Below are positions 17,830 through 25,859 of a stretch of 64,000 nucleotides of DNA, in pieces. The stretch is from JBGTSJ01 sp041940305 (lineage in GTDB: Bacteria > Planctomycetota > Planctomycetia > Planctomycetales > Planctomycetaceae). A model generated the notes under the pieces. That model had not been told where the DNA came from. It saw only the letters and a program-made list of their open reading frames with translations, and did not search any database. The position numbers and the translations under genes were made by a program. Numbering within the stretch: the stretch's first letter is position 1; each line of letters opens with the position of its first letter. Where the stretch lies: NCBI GenBank assembly GCA_041940305.1, contig JBGTSJ010000007.1, positions 202,565 through 266,564 of the forward strand. Reading direction: 5' to 3'.

Positions 17830-18711
17830 GTGAGCGGAACAACTCCCTACCTGCACATGACGGCGAATGGCGACACCCCGGCGAAGCCGTCGTCGGATGA
17901 CGACGGCCGGCCGTTCTCAGCCGAATGGTATGCAAGTCTGCGGTCTCTGTTGGGCGACGCAGCCTGCCGTCAGCTCGGCTACTATGTCCTGCCCGACGAC
18001 TTCCTCCTCTCCGTCGTCATGCCCGTGTACAACGAGCGCAACAGCCTGCCGGAGATCCTGCAGCGCGTCCGCGCCGTTCCCGTCCGTAAGGAGATCATTC
18101 TCGTCGACGACTGCAGCCGGGATGGGACCCGCGACCTCATCCAGGAGCTCGCCGCGCGTCCCGATCAGGATCCGCTCAACCGCCTCGTCGTGCACTTCCA
18201 CGATGTCAATCAGGGCAAGGGCGCCGCCGTTCGTACCGGACTTTCAGCCGCCACGGGTCATGTCGCCATCGTGCAGGATGCCGACCTCGAATACGACCCC
18301 GCCGAAATCCCCAGGCTGCTGCAACCCATTGTCGAAGGCCGGGCCGATGTGGTCTTCGGCAGCCGCTTCCTCGGGGACCAGCCCCATCGCGTTCTCTATT
18401 TCTGGCACTATCTCGGAAACAGGTTCCTCACGCTCCTGTCCAACTGCTTCACCAACCTCAACCTCACTGATATGGAGACCTGCTACAAGCTCTTCACGCG
18501 GGAGGTCCTGCAGGAGGTGGCGCCGAAGCTGAAGCAGAACCGGTTCGGCTTCGAGCCCGAGGTCACGGCCCGCATCGCCCGCCGCCGCTATCGGGTCTTC
18601 GAGATGTCCATCAGCTACCACGGCCGCACCTACGAGCAGGGTAAGAAGATCGGCTGGCGCGACGGCATCAAGGCCCTCTGGTGCATCGTCCGCTACGGCC
18701 TCGCCGACTGA
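17830..18711 (+). CDS. family 2 glycosyltransferase (dolichyl-phosphate/undecaprenyl-type)
   Basis: 293 residues from the GTG at 17830, chosen because GAGGT sits 7 nt upstream; an ATG at 17857 is an alternative. A GT-A catalytic domain begins at LSVVMPVYNERNSLPEIL, with IILVDDCSRDGTRD, NQGKGAAVRTGL and the DxD-like VQDADLEYDPAEIP. The later block SNCFTNLNLTDMETCYKLF and the ending GRTYEQGKKIGWRDG are typical of polyprenyl-phosphate sugar transferases. It lacks the C-terminal membrane helices of some relatives. It probably transfers a hexose to a lipid carrier or glycan. Confidence 0.92.
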   Translation: MSGTTPYLHMTANGDTPAKPSSDDDGRPFSAEWYASLRSLLGDAACRQLGYYVLPDDFLLSVVMPVYNERNSLPEILQRVRAVPVRKEIILVDDCSRDGTRDLIQELAARPDQDPLNRLVVHFHDVNQGKGAAVRTGLSAATGHVAIVQDADLEYDPAEIPRLLQPIVEGRADVVFGSRFLGDQPHRVLYFWHYLGNRFLTLLSNCFTNLNLTDMETCYKLFTREVLQEVAPKLKQNRFGFEPEVTARIARRRYRVFEMSISYHGRTYEQGKKIGWRDGIKALWCIVRYGLAD

Positions 18712-18894
18712 TCCCTCCTCCCGCCGCCAACCGCCATCCAGAGCCACGTCTCCCGGTGGTCCGCCGCGTCAACACGGGCAAATCGCCTCATTGCGCCCTA
18801 CCACTCCCCTCCGTGCGTGAGCACGTCCAGAACCGCACCCGCACGCCCCCTCGCCAGTGGCGCCAAAAAATCTGACCTTGCCAACGGTTGTCGA

Positions 18895-18905
18895 ATTGTC
18901 ACAAT
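18895..18905. promoter_or_regulatory. short palindrome upstream of the orphan RNA locus
   Basis: ATTGTCACAAT is a perfect 5+1+5 dyad about 90 bp before the structured RNA element. AT-rich symmetric sites like this are common operators. A weak -35-like TTGCCA (18879-18884) precedes it. Confidence 0.3.
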
Positions 18906-19017
18906 GTTGTTGTCGGGTCGCGCCACGCAGCGCGGCAGGACTGGAGCCCGGTCTGGCGGCGGATTTGGCGAGCCGATCGCCGCGGGGTAACCCCGGTTTT
19001 AGAAAGGAGGTGGTCCT

Positions 19018-19062
19018 GTGCAAAATGACTGTCCCAGTAGCCAACGAGGTGGAACTGTCTAA
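19018..19062 (+). CDS. 14-codon micro-ORF with an extended SD
   Basis: GTG at 19018 lies 7 nt after AAGGAGG, the best-spaced start in the locus, and encodes VQNDCPSSQRGGTV. Its TAA (19060-19062) falls in the loop of the first of two mutually exclusive hairpins, so ribosome stalling or release here would change folding. A rival start, the ATG at 19025 in another frame, gives 33 residues (MTVPVANEVELSNRQPAGCR...) ending at 19126; its SD spacing (14 nt) is too long. Which one is translated cannot be decided from sequence. Confidence 0.35.
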   Translation: MQNDCPSSQRGGTV

Positions 19063-19146
19063 CAGACAGCCGGCGGGCTGTCGGCCAAGGCAGCCATCTC
19101 CTCGTGGGGATCACCTTTCACGATGATTCACTGCGAGCACTAACCG

Positions 19147-19176
19147 AGGCCCGGTTTCCGCAAGGAAGCCGGGCCT
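19147..19176 (+). terminator. intrinsic terminator-like hairpin with GNRA loop
   Basis: A 13-bp stem (AGGCCCGGTTTCC pairing with GGAAGCCGGGCCT, one G-U pair) is closed by a GCAA tetraloop and followed by TGCTCGCTTTC. It ends the orphan RNA locus about 20 bp past the 33-codon frame. Confidence 0.75.
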
Positions 19177-19207
19177 TGCTCGCTTTCACCCCCCTCGCTT
19201 ACGTCGA

Positions 19208-19237
19208 AACCCCGGCCGAATCGAATCGACCGGGGTT
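19208..19237 (-). terminator. hairpin downstream of the FHA gene
   Basis: Perfect 8-bp arms AACCCCGG and CCGGGGTT with a 14-nt loop, 44 bp past the FHA stop on the minus strand. With the hairpin at 19147-19176 it separates the two convergent transcripts. No clear U-tract. Confidence 0.45.
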
Positions 19238-19280
19238 CGGGCCCGCAGTTCGCATCCAGCGGCGCGCATGCCGCCCGGTT

Positions 19281-20117
19281 TCACTTCTTGTTCGTGTTGC
19301 TCCCCGTCGGCCGGCGGTGCAGATACTGCTTGATGATATCCGCTGCCGTGTCCGGGACATTCCCCGGTGCAGCGGCCTGTCCGCCACCTTCCGGCTTCGG
19401 CGCCGGGGGCTGTGCACCGGTCGTCGCAGGATCGGGCAGGCGGATTTCCGGATACTGTTCGGCCGCCCCGGACTCGGGAGCCGCGGACGGCGGCGCCTGC
19501 GGGCCGGGTTGCGGGTACCCGGGCATCGGAGGATACGGCATGTTCGGCATGTAGTAGCCGGGAGGGTACATCGGGGGATAGCCGGGATACTGCTGGTAGC
19601 CCGGCTGCGGATACTGCGGCATGTAGCCAGGAGCGCCGGGGTAGGCGGCCGGGAACATCGCCGTGTCTCCAGCGGCCACCTGCGGCGCTCCTGAAGGAGG
19701 GGCGAACGCAGGCATCTCCGTCATCGTCTCCGCATTCGCCGCCGCTGCGAACTGAGTATCATCTCCCGCAGTCTCGACCGCGGCCGCCTCCGGCTTTTCT
19801 GCCTGCCCGGTCGCCACGTCATCGCCGAGCAGCACTTCAAACTCGAGTTTGCCGACAGTCACTCGGTCGCCGGAGTTGAGAACAACCGATCCCTTCAACC
19901 GCTCGCCATTGACATACGTGCCGTTCGTGCTGCCCAGGTCCCGCACCCGCACGGTGATGTCATCATTGGTAAACACGCAATGATGGCGGCTCACGAGCTC
20001 GCTGTTGGGGCGCAGGTTGCAGTCCTCTTCCCGGCCAATCAGGAACCGACCGCTGGGAAGGGGAATGACCGTGCCGTTCTGCCGTTCGGAAAGCACTCTA
20101 AGCGATGCCGGAAGCAT
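19281..20117 (-). CDS. FHA-domain protein with Pro/Tyr/Gly-rich tail
   Basis: 278 residues. The N-terminal forkhead-associated domain (about 8-97) has the phosphothreonine-binding set GRFLIGREEDCNL, SELVSRHHCVF (Ser-x-x-His) and DLGSTNGTYVNG. The rest is low-complexity: an Ala/Glu-rich linker, then about 55 residues dominated by Tyr, Pro, Gly and Met (PGYQQYPGYPPMYPPGYY), and a short helix DTAADIIKQYLHRRP at the end. FHA proteins dock Thr-phosphorylated partners of Ser/Thr kinases. The Pro/Tyr tail could mediate multimerisation (inference). Its start codon lies inside a short genomic repeat. Confidence 0.9.
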   Translation of the reverse strand: MLPASLRVLSERQNGTVIPLPSGRFLIGREEDCNLRPNSELVSRHHCVFTNDDITVRVRDLGSTNGTYVNGERLKGSVVLNSGDRVTVGKLEFEVLLGDDVATGQAEKPEAAAVETAGDDTQFAAAANAETMTEMPAFAPPSGAPQVAAGDTAMFPAAYPGAPGYMPQYPQPGYQQYPGYPPMYPPGYYMPNMPYPPMPGYPQPGPQAPPSAAPESGAAEQYPEIRLPDPATTGAQPPAPKPEGGGQAAAPGNVPDTAADIIKQYLHRRPTGSNTNKK

Positions 20118-20140
20118 TCTGCGTCATCTCCGTGTCAACC
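20115..20140. repeat. TGCGTCATCT-type intergenic repeat, copy 1
   Basis: The element CATTCTGCGTCATCTCCGTG closely matches a second copy at 50064-50094 (CATTTTGCGTCATCTGCGTG). Here its first three bases are the reverse complement of the FHA start codon. Confidence 0.5.
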
Positions 20141-20266
20141 TGGTCCGCGCCGAGCCCACACCCGTGAGCACAACGGAACTCCCTGGATTGGTTTCTCCGT
20201 TCCTCGTGTGGTGGAAGACGCGTCTGGCAATCGCCAATTGAGAAATGTCAGGGCCGGCGGCGGATG

Positions 20267-20295
20267 GGAATAAGAGACAGTGCCGCGCATGCCAA
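20267..20295 (-). promoter_or_regulatory. possible sigma-70-like promoter for the FHA gene
   Basis: On the minus strand TTGGCA (20295-20290) and TATTCC (20272-20267) are separated by 17 bp, about 150 bp before the FHA start. A TGGC-AATC-GCCA dyad (20225-20236) follows and could be an operator. The -10 match is weak. Confidence 0.3.
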
Positions 20296-20388
20296 GTGCA
20301 ATATACCCTACCCGTGCGGATGGTGTGAGTCAACAACGGGTCTCGCACCGCGCGCCGCGCACTGGACAGGTGGCGACAAGCGGACACT

Positions 20389-21990
20389 TCAACGGTTGCC
20401 GTCGGCCGGCACGCACCGGTTGGCGGCCCATTGGCGGAGCGAAGCCACCTGCTCTGCATTCAGCACCGACAGCGGACGCGTCTTGCGAATTTCCTCCAGC
20501 AGGTGCGCATCCTTCAACTCCGCATTCCGGCTGAACGCGTTGAACAGCCCCGATACGACGACCTGCTCCAGCTCGGAACCGCTGAAACCCTCTGCGGCAA
20601 TCGCCAGGTCCGCCAGCCGGAACTCCCCGGCCTCCCGCCGTCGGCGGCGCAGGTGAATCCCGAGGATCTCCGCACGCACATCGGCCGGCGGCAGGTCGAT
20701 GAAGAAAACCTCGTCAAACCGCCCCTTCCGCATCAGCTCGGGCGGCAGGGCGGCAATGTCGTTGGCGGTCGCAATGATGAAGATCGGATGCCGGTGGTCC
20801 TGCATCCAGGACAGCAGCGTGCCGAACATCCTCTTCGACAGGCCTCCGTCCGCGGAGGCCGCCGACGCGGACGCGAACGCCTTCTCAATCTCGTCGATCC
20901 ACAGGATGCACGGCGCCATCGCTTCGGCCTGGGCCAGCGCCTGCCGCAACTGGCTTTCGCTCTCTCCGATAAACTTCTGGTAAAGAACCCCGGGGTCGAG
21001 GCGCAGCAACGGCATCCGCCAGTCGGCCGCGACGACCTTCGCACACAGGCTCTTGCCGCAGCCGGGCACTCCCAGCATCAGCAGCCCCCGGGGCGGCTCG
21101 AGCCCGAACTCCCGCGCCTCTTTGGTGAACCCCTGCCGCCGCTGCGCCAGCCACGACTTGAGATTCTCCAGCCCGCCGATGTCCTCCGGCGAGAAATCGA
21201 CCGCGATCGCCTCCAGGCACCCCTGTGTCCCGAGCAGGCGACGCTTGGCCTCCACAATGTGCGGCAGATCCTCGGCCGTCAGTGCGAAGTCGTCCAGGAT
21301 CGCCGACGCCACGACCCGCTCCGCCTGAGCGCACGACAACCCGCGGAGTGTCTGCACCATCTGTTCGACGTCGCGGCGCGTCACCTGCGACGTGATCTGC
21401 TCGTAGCAGTCCTTGCGGAGCGCCTGATACGTCCGGCGCACCACGTCCTCCAGTTCCTCCGTCGAAGGCCAGCCGATCTCGTAGCGGACCGTAAACCGCC
21501 GGACTTCCTCCGGCGGCGGGAGGGCGTCGAGCATGACGATGCAGGACTTGGTCCTGGCGAACGCCTCCAGCAAATCGCGCAGCGTGCGGTGGACCTGGGC
21601 GTCCTTGCAGTGCGGCCCGAGGTCCTTGAACAGAAACACAGTCCGCTCGTGGCGGCCGTCCCGAATCTGCTGCAGGGCCTCGATGGCCTTCCCGGCGCTT
21701 CCCTCGCCCCGCACGCGCCCCTGCTCGATCGACCGCAGCCCGCTGGTCATCGACCACTCGAACAGCGGCCGCGACAACTGCTGCGCCGCCCGCGCGACGA
21801 CCTCCTCCGCACGCTCCTCATCGATCGTTTCAATTGCGATCAGCGGATTCCCGGACCGCATCAGCAGGGCGAGTTGCTCGGGCATGACCGCATCATAGAC
21901 CGTCACGTGCCGACAGTGCACCTCCTTGGCCTCGATCTGCCGATCCCGCGCATCCCCTGTCTGAGCTCGCAACGGCGACGGGGCGCTCAA
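20389..21990 (-). CDS. Ycf46-like AAA ATPase
   Basis: 533 residues from a TTG at 21990 that overlaps the stop of the histidine-kinase gene by 3-4 bp; an ATG at 21885 (MPEQLALLMRSGNPLIAIET) fits the usual family N-terminus better. The N-terminal half resembles Ycf46 (LLMRSGNPLIAIETIDEERAEEVV, DLGPHCKDAQVHRTLRDL). The C-terminal AAA module has Walker A GVPGCGKS, Walker B ILWIDEIE, sensor IIATAND and arginine finger in RKGRFDEVFFIDLP. Cyanobacterial Ycf46 is linked to CO2/photosynthesis regulation; the role in heterotrophs is unknown. Overlap with the kinase gene implies coupled translation. Confidence 0.9.
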   Translation of the reverse strand: MSAPSPLRAQTGDARDRQIEAKEVHCRHVTVYDAVMPEQLALLMRSGNPLIAIETIDEERAEEVVARAAQQLSRPLFEWSMTSGLRSIEQGRVRGEGSAGKAIEALQQIRDGRHERTVFLFKDLGPHCKDAQVHRTLRDLLEAFARTKSCIVMLDALPPPEEVRRFTVRYEIGWPSTEELEDVVRRTYQALRKDCYEQITSQVTRRDVEQMVQTLRGLSCAQAERVVASAILDDFALTAEDLPHIVEAKRRLLGTQGCLEAIAVDFSPEDIGGLENLKSWLAQRRQGFTKEAREFGLEPPRGLLMLGVPGCGKSLCAKVVAADWRMPLLRLDPGVLYQKFIGESESQLRQALAQAEAMAPCILWIDEIEKAFASASAASADGGLSKRMFGTLLSWMQDHRHPIFIIATANDIAALPPELMRKGRFDEVFFIDLPPADVRAEILGIHLRRRRREAGEFRLADLAIAAEGFSGSELEQVVVSGLFNAFSRNAELKDAHLLEEIRKTRPLSVLNAEQVASLRQWAANRCVPADGNR

Positions 21991-24557
21991 CGGCGGGCCG
22001 GTTGCCGCAGCCGAGGATGCTCCAGCACGCTGCGGAGCCTGTCGAGTGACGGGGGCTTGACCAGATGCTCATCCATGCCCGCTTCCATGGAACGCCGTCG
22101 ATCCTCGTCCGAACCGTACCCGGTCAGCGCCACCAGCAGAATGCCGTTGAGCTCGGGGCGCTCCCTCAGTCGTCGAGTCAGTTCGTATCCGTCCATGCGC
22201 GGCAGGCCGACGTCGATCAACATCAGGTCCGGTCGAAACTCACAGGCCGCCTCGAGCGCCGCCTGACCATCGTGCACGGCCAGGACCTCATGGGGCCCCA
22301 TTTTCTCGAGCAGCAGGACGAGAATTCGCGCCGCGGCCGCGTTGTCGTCAACGATCAGGATGCGTCGGCCGCTCGCGGGCACAGGCTCCATGACGCCCAG
22401 CCGGCGCTGCTCGGGCGGCGCCCGGAGCGGAAGGCTGATCACGAACTCGCTCCCCTGGCCGGGACCGTCGCTGCGGGCCGACAGCCGTCCACCGTGCAGT
22501 TCCGTCAGGCTTTTCGCGACAGTCAGTCCGATCCCCAATCCTCCCAGCGACCGGTCAATGGATCGCTCCGCCTGCGTGAACAACTCAAAGATGTGCGGCA
22601 TCAACTCCGGATCGATGCCGACCCCCGTGTCCCGGATCCGGATGACCGCCTCCCCGTCCGATCGTTCACCGGTCAGCCAGATTCGCCCCCCCGGTTCGGT
22701 GTACTTGGCGGCATTGTTCAGCAGGTTGGCGATGACCTGCGCCAGCCGCACGGGGTCGGCCTCTAACCAGACCGGATCCTCCGGGAGGGACACGGTCAAC
22801 GCATGCTGCTGGGCGTCAATCAGCGGCCGCGATGTTTCCTCGGCTCGCTCGATGATCCGCGCCAGTTCCACCGGCTGACAGCGAAGCTCCACCTTGCCCC
22901 GCATGATCCTCGACACGTCGAGCAGATCGTCCACCAGGCGGACGAGTTGTTCCACCTGCCTCAGCATCAGCGCAATGACTTCCGGCGTCACCTCGCCCAG
23001 CGCCAGCAGGTCCAGCCCGCTGCGGATTGGCGCCAGCGGATTTCGCAATTCATGAGCCAGCATCGCCAGGAACTCGTCCTTTCGCCGGTCGGCCTCGCGA
23101 AGCGACTCCTCAGCCAGCTTCATCCGCGTGATGTCGAGGTTGATGCCGGCCCAGCAGATGACCTCGCCCCGTTCATCCCGGACCGGGACGCCCCGCGCCA
23201 GCAAGTTGTGATACTCGCCGTCCACTCCTCGAAAACGATGCTCGATATCCCACACGCCCATCGTCCTGACGCACTCCTTCCAGGCGGCAATGGTCCGCTC
23301 GGCGTCATCCGGATGCAGCACGGCCCCCCAGCCGAACTCCGAGCACTCCCGCTGCGTGAGTCCCACGAGCTTCAGGAAGGAATCGCTCGCGTACACGTTC
23401 CGCCCTTCCGGATCGCAGATCCAGACGCCGTACTCGATCGATTCGCCGATGGCCCGATAGATCCGCTCGCTGTCCCGTACTCCCTTCTCGGCCCGCTTCT
23501 GGTCCGTGATGTCGATCGCCATTCCGCCGATCATGGGCGGTTCTCCCGGTTGTCCCGGAATCGCGAACTTCGACACCAGCGAATGATGCAGCAGGCCGTC
23601 CGCGTGCTCCAGCGTTTCGACGGTCTGCACGCCGCTGTCGCCCGCCAGTGCCCGCTGATCGTTCGCCTGGAACTGGCTGGCCGTCTCCTGTGGAAACACC
23701 TCGGCGTCAGTTCGGCCGTAAAGCGACTCCCGAGCCGTCTGGAATGCAGTCACGGCAGCGTCGTTGGCAAACACGTAGCGTCCATCGGCGTCCTTGATCC
23801 ATGCCAGGCCCGGCAGGTGCCTCATGAACCGCGAGAATCGCTGTTCGCTCAACCGCAGTGCTGCCTCCATCTGCAGCCGCGAGGATTGCTCCTCCTCGCG
23901 ACGCTTGAGCTGGCCGATCATCCAGTCCACGCGCCGCGCCTCATGCTCGCCGTTCAGGATCAATTCCGGCGGCTCGTAGTACAGGTTGTTGCACACCTGC
24001 CGGCCGAGCACGGCCCGCGGATGCGTCCGCAGCACGTCGTGGATCACGGCGGGAGCGAATCGCTCCCGGTTGTACTGGCAGATGGCCAGTGCCCGGCTGT
24101 CCGGGAAGAACTCATTGAGCAGCGCCTCGTATTCGATGATCCGGTCGCAGCCGGTCTCCGGACCGAGCGCCCACGTCATCTCACCCGTGACCCGGAAGCC
24201 TGCAAACCCGTCCGCTGCGGCCGACCGGACTGCGTCCCGCAGGAAATCGATCATTCCGGCCGGATCGAATTCTCCCGTCCTCAGGTAGGCGTCCTGCTTC
24301 GTCAGCAGCAACAATGCGCCCCGATCCCGTTCCGCCTGCACGTCGAGCCCCGCATCGCACAAGGCGACCGTCACTTCCTCGATCGTCCGATCGTCGGCGA
24401 CGTAGACGCACCGGTCGCCGGCTGACAACCCGCCGGAGATGAACGGCACCGCCGCGGCCATCTGCTCGGCGCGGCTGTCATAGATCATGCAGAGATGCTC
24501 GCCGTACTCCAAAGCGGCGATCTGCTCGTCGAGCGTGACCATTCGCGTCCGTTCCAT
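21987..24557 (-). CDS. hybrid sensor histidine kinase with MEDS and two PAS domains
   Basis: 856 residues, no membrane segment. Order: MEDS sensory domain (about 10-165, GEHLCMIYDSRAEQMAAAVPFI...GDRCVYVADD), a short coiled coil, PAS 1 (about 238-355), PAS 2 with PAC (about 365-485), HisKA with phosphoacceptor His in FLAMLAHELRNPLAPI, HATPase (N box NLLNNAAKY, DTGVGI, GLGIGLTVAKSL), and a receiver domain whose phosphoacceptor Asp is in LMLIDVGLPRMDGYE, with the conserved Lys in LVKPPS. MEDS domains occur in regulators of methanogens and methylotrophs (DcmR) and may sense hydrocarbon derivatives. The following Ycf46-like gene overlaps it. Confidence 0.93.
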   Translation of the reverse strand: MERTRMVTLDEQIAALEYGEHLCMIYDSRAEQMAAAVPFISGGLSAGDRCVYVADDRTIEEVTVALCDAGLDVQAERDRGALLLLTKQDAYLRTGEFDPAGMIDFLRDAVRSAAADGFAGFRVTGEMTWALGPETGCDRIIEYEALLNEFFPDSRALAICQYNRERFAPAVIHDVLRTHPRAVLGRQVCNNLYYEPPELILNGEHEARRVDWMIGQLKRREEEQSSRLQMEAALRLSEQRFSRFMRHLPGLAWIKDADGRYVFANDAAVTAFQTARESLYGRTDAEVFPQETASQFQANDQRALAGDSGVQTVETLEHADGLLHHSLVSKFAIPGQPGEPPMIGGMAIDITDQKRAEKGVRDSERIYRAIGESIEYGVWICDPEGRNVYASDSFLKLVGLTQRECSEFGWGAVLHPDDAERTIAAWKECVRTMGVWDIEHRFRGVDGEYHNLLARGVPVRDERGEVICWAGINLDITRMKLAEESLREADRRKDEFLAMLAHELRNPLAPIRSGLDLLALGEVTPEVIALMLRQVEQLVRLVDDLLDVSRIMRGKVELRCQPVELARIIERAEETSRPLIDAQQHALTVSLPEDPVWLEADPVRLAQVIANLLNNAAKYTEPGGRIWLTGERSDGEAVIRIRDTGVGIDPELMPHIFELFTQAERSIDRSLGGLGIGLTVAKSLTELHGGRLSARSDGPGQGSEFVISLPLRAPPEQRRLGVMEPVPASGRRILIVDDNAAAARILVLLLEKMGPHEVLAVHDGQAALEAACEFRPDLMLIDVGLPRMDGYELTRRLRERPELNGILLVALTGYGSDEDRRRSMEAGMDEHLVKPPSLDRLRSVLEHPRLRQPARR

Positions 24558-24700
24558 CCTGGCGTCACCGGCACGGCGGGGCGCCGACGGACGATGTTAC
24601 ACCCCGGCGATTTTACAGAGAAGTTCGGCCGAACGCAGCGACCACTGCCGGACACTCTCTCGTCATGCGAACATTCAGGCAGCGTTCCGGATCTCTGCTG

Positions 24701-24868
24701 CTTCGGCTCACGACCGAACAGCCTCGGCAGTTCATCCTTGGCCGATTCCAGCTTCGCCTGGCAGACCCCCTCCTCCAGATCCAAGGCGTCGCTCGACTCC
24801 GTGACCTTCTGCGACCATCGTCTGGTCTGTCGCTTGGCCGTGTCCTGCTCCTCATCGGCGATGAGCAC
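24701..24868 (-). pseudogene. DUF3175 remnant with internal deletion
   Basis: From a GTG at 24868 the frame reads KRQTRRWSQKVTESSDALDL-EEGV and then directly CQAKLESAKDELPRLFGREP. These are the first and last conserved blocks of DUF3175 proteins; the middle block of about 50 residues (normally a Ser/Lys-rich stretch ending in SMLTFYINRAGKNLP) is missing. The frame stays open without further similarity to 24485, inside the histidine-kinase gene. An in-frame deletion derivative is the simplest reading; it is probably not functional. Confidence 0.5.
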
Positions 24869-25010
24869 CGTTGTGATTTTCGCACATCCCGCTGCGGCGC
24901 GAACCCCCCCACAGAGCCTCCAGCTGCACTGCTTGTCTTCCCTGCCTCGCGCGGGATAGGCTGATCGGCAGACTGCCCGGCCCGGATGCTCACAAGTGGG
25001 AGCCGATTCC

Positions 25011-25679
25011 ATGCGGACTTGTCTTTCGTGTGGCGCCCGTGCCGCCGATGATCGCCGGCGGTGTCTGCAATGCGGCGAATTGCTGCCTCCGTCGTCGCCG
25101 GGCATACAGGCCGATCCCGCCGCTCAGGACGAACTCTACGACGCCGATGATCTGCTGGATGTGCCGCGCGGACCTGGCGGGGTCTGGCGCGACGGTCGGT
25201 TGCTCGTGCTGCGCAAGACGGCCCAACTGCCGGACCGCTGCGTCAAGAGTAACGTGGAAACCGATCGAACACTTAAGCGGGCGCTCTACTGGCATCACCC
25301 GGCGATCTTCCTGGTGATCTTCGCCGGGTTGCTGATCTACGTGATCGTCGCCCTTATCGTCCGCCAGTCCGCGACGGTCCACATCGGTCTCAGCCCCGAA
25401 TGGTTCGCCCGCCGCCGCCGTGCCATTGCGGCGGGCTGGACCCTTTCGCTCGCGGGATTGGGGCTCGTGTTCGCCGCAGCCGCCACCGAGAGCGGCGACT
25501 ATGCGCCGTGGATGGTCATCGGGGGACTCATCCTCGGGATCCTGATCGGGCCGATTTTCGGCATCGTGCGTTCGCGGATGGTGGCGCCGACGCGGATCAC
25601 GGACCACCACGTCTGGCTGAAAGGGGTGCACCCGGACTACCTCGCCGAGTTGCCCCCCCTGCCGCGCAACATCTTCTGA
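25011..25679 (+). CDS. zinc-ribbon membrane protein
   Basis: 222 residues from the ATG at 25011, chosen because GGGAG lies 8 nt upstream. An N-terminal treble-clef-like ribbon (CLSCGARAADDRRRCLQCGE, two CxxC pairs) is followed by an acidic linker. Then come three hydrophobic segments: about 95-116 (AIFLVIFAGLLIYVIVALIV), 141-158 and 166-185. The C-terminal VAPTRITDHHVWLKGVHPDYLAELP resembles other planctomycete membrane proteins of unknown function. It probably sits in the cytoplasmic membrane with the ribbon inside. Confidence 0.8.
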   Translation: MRTCLSCGARAADDRRRCLQCGELLPPSSPGIQADPAAQDELYDADDLLDVPRGPGGVWRDGRLLVLRKTAQLPDRCVKSNVETDRTLKRALYWHHPAIFLVIFAGLLIYVIVALIVRQSATVHIGLSPEWFARRRRAIAAGWTLSLAGLGLVFAAAATESGDYAPWMVIGGLILGILIGPIFGIVRSRMVAPTRITDHHVWLKGVHPDYLAELPPLPRNIF

Positions 25680-25746
25680 TCAGAGTTCGCACCGATAGAG
25701 CGGCGCGTCCATCGCAGTTGAGGCCCTGTTGAACGCGCTGGTCGCT

Positions 25747-25812
25747 CCGTGAGCCCGACTCAGCTGACAAGTTCCAGCGAACTCGCCAGTGTCAGCTCAT
25801 TCCGACTCACGG
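25747..25812. terminator. long interrupted hairpin between convergent genes
   Basis: An outer stem CCGTGAG/CTCACGG and an inner stem GCTGACA/TGTCAGC fold into one imperfect hairpin between the convergent ends at 25679 and 25860. It could serve as a bidirectional terminator; no U-tract is obvious. Confidence 0.4.
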
Positions 25813-25859
25813 TGCGGCGCGGCAACGGTCACTGACGCTGCGTCAATCAAGGGTCCGCT

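Larger units (their letters stand above)
18983..19176 (+). ncRNA. orphan structured RNA / micro-ORF locus with anti-SD-complementary sequence
   Basis: Elements in order: a small GGGG-TAA-CCCC hairpin (about 18983-18994); AGAAAGGAGGTGGTCC (19001-19016), which complements the 16S rRNA 3' tail almost end to end; a 14-codon GTG micro-ORF; two overlapping hairpins that cannot coexist (CTGTCT-AAC-AGACAG at 19055-19069 and GACAGCC-GGCG-GGCTGTC at 19065-19082); GGATCACCT (19108-19116), which can pair with AGGTGGTCC and mask the SD, and which itself resembles the 16S 3' end; and a strong terminator. No plus-strand gene follows. It may be a regulatory RNA, a leader-peptide-like switch or a small-protein gene. 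Confidence 0.5.

Noticed and set aside
20431..22266. 611-codon open frame opposite the AAA ATPase
   Set aside because: Mirror frame of a gene with Walker motifs; Arg/Gln/Leu-rich with no domain.
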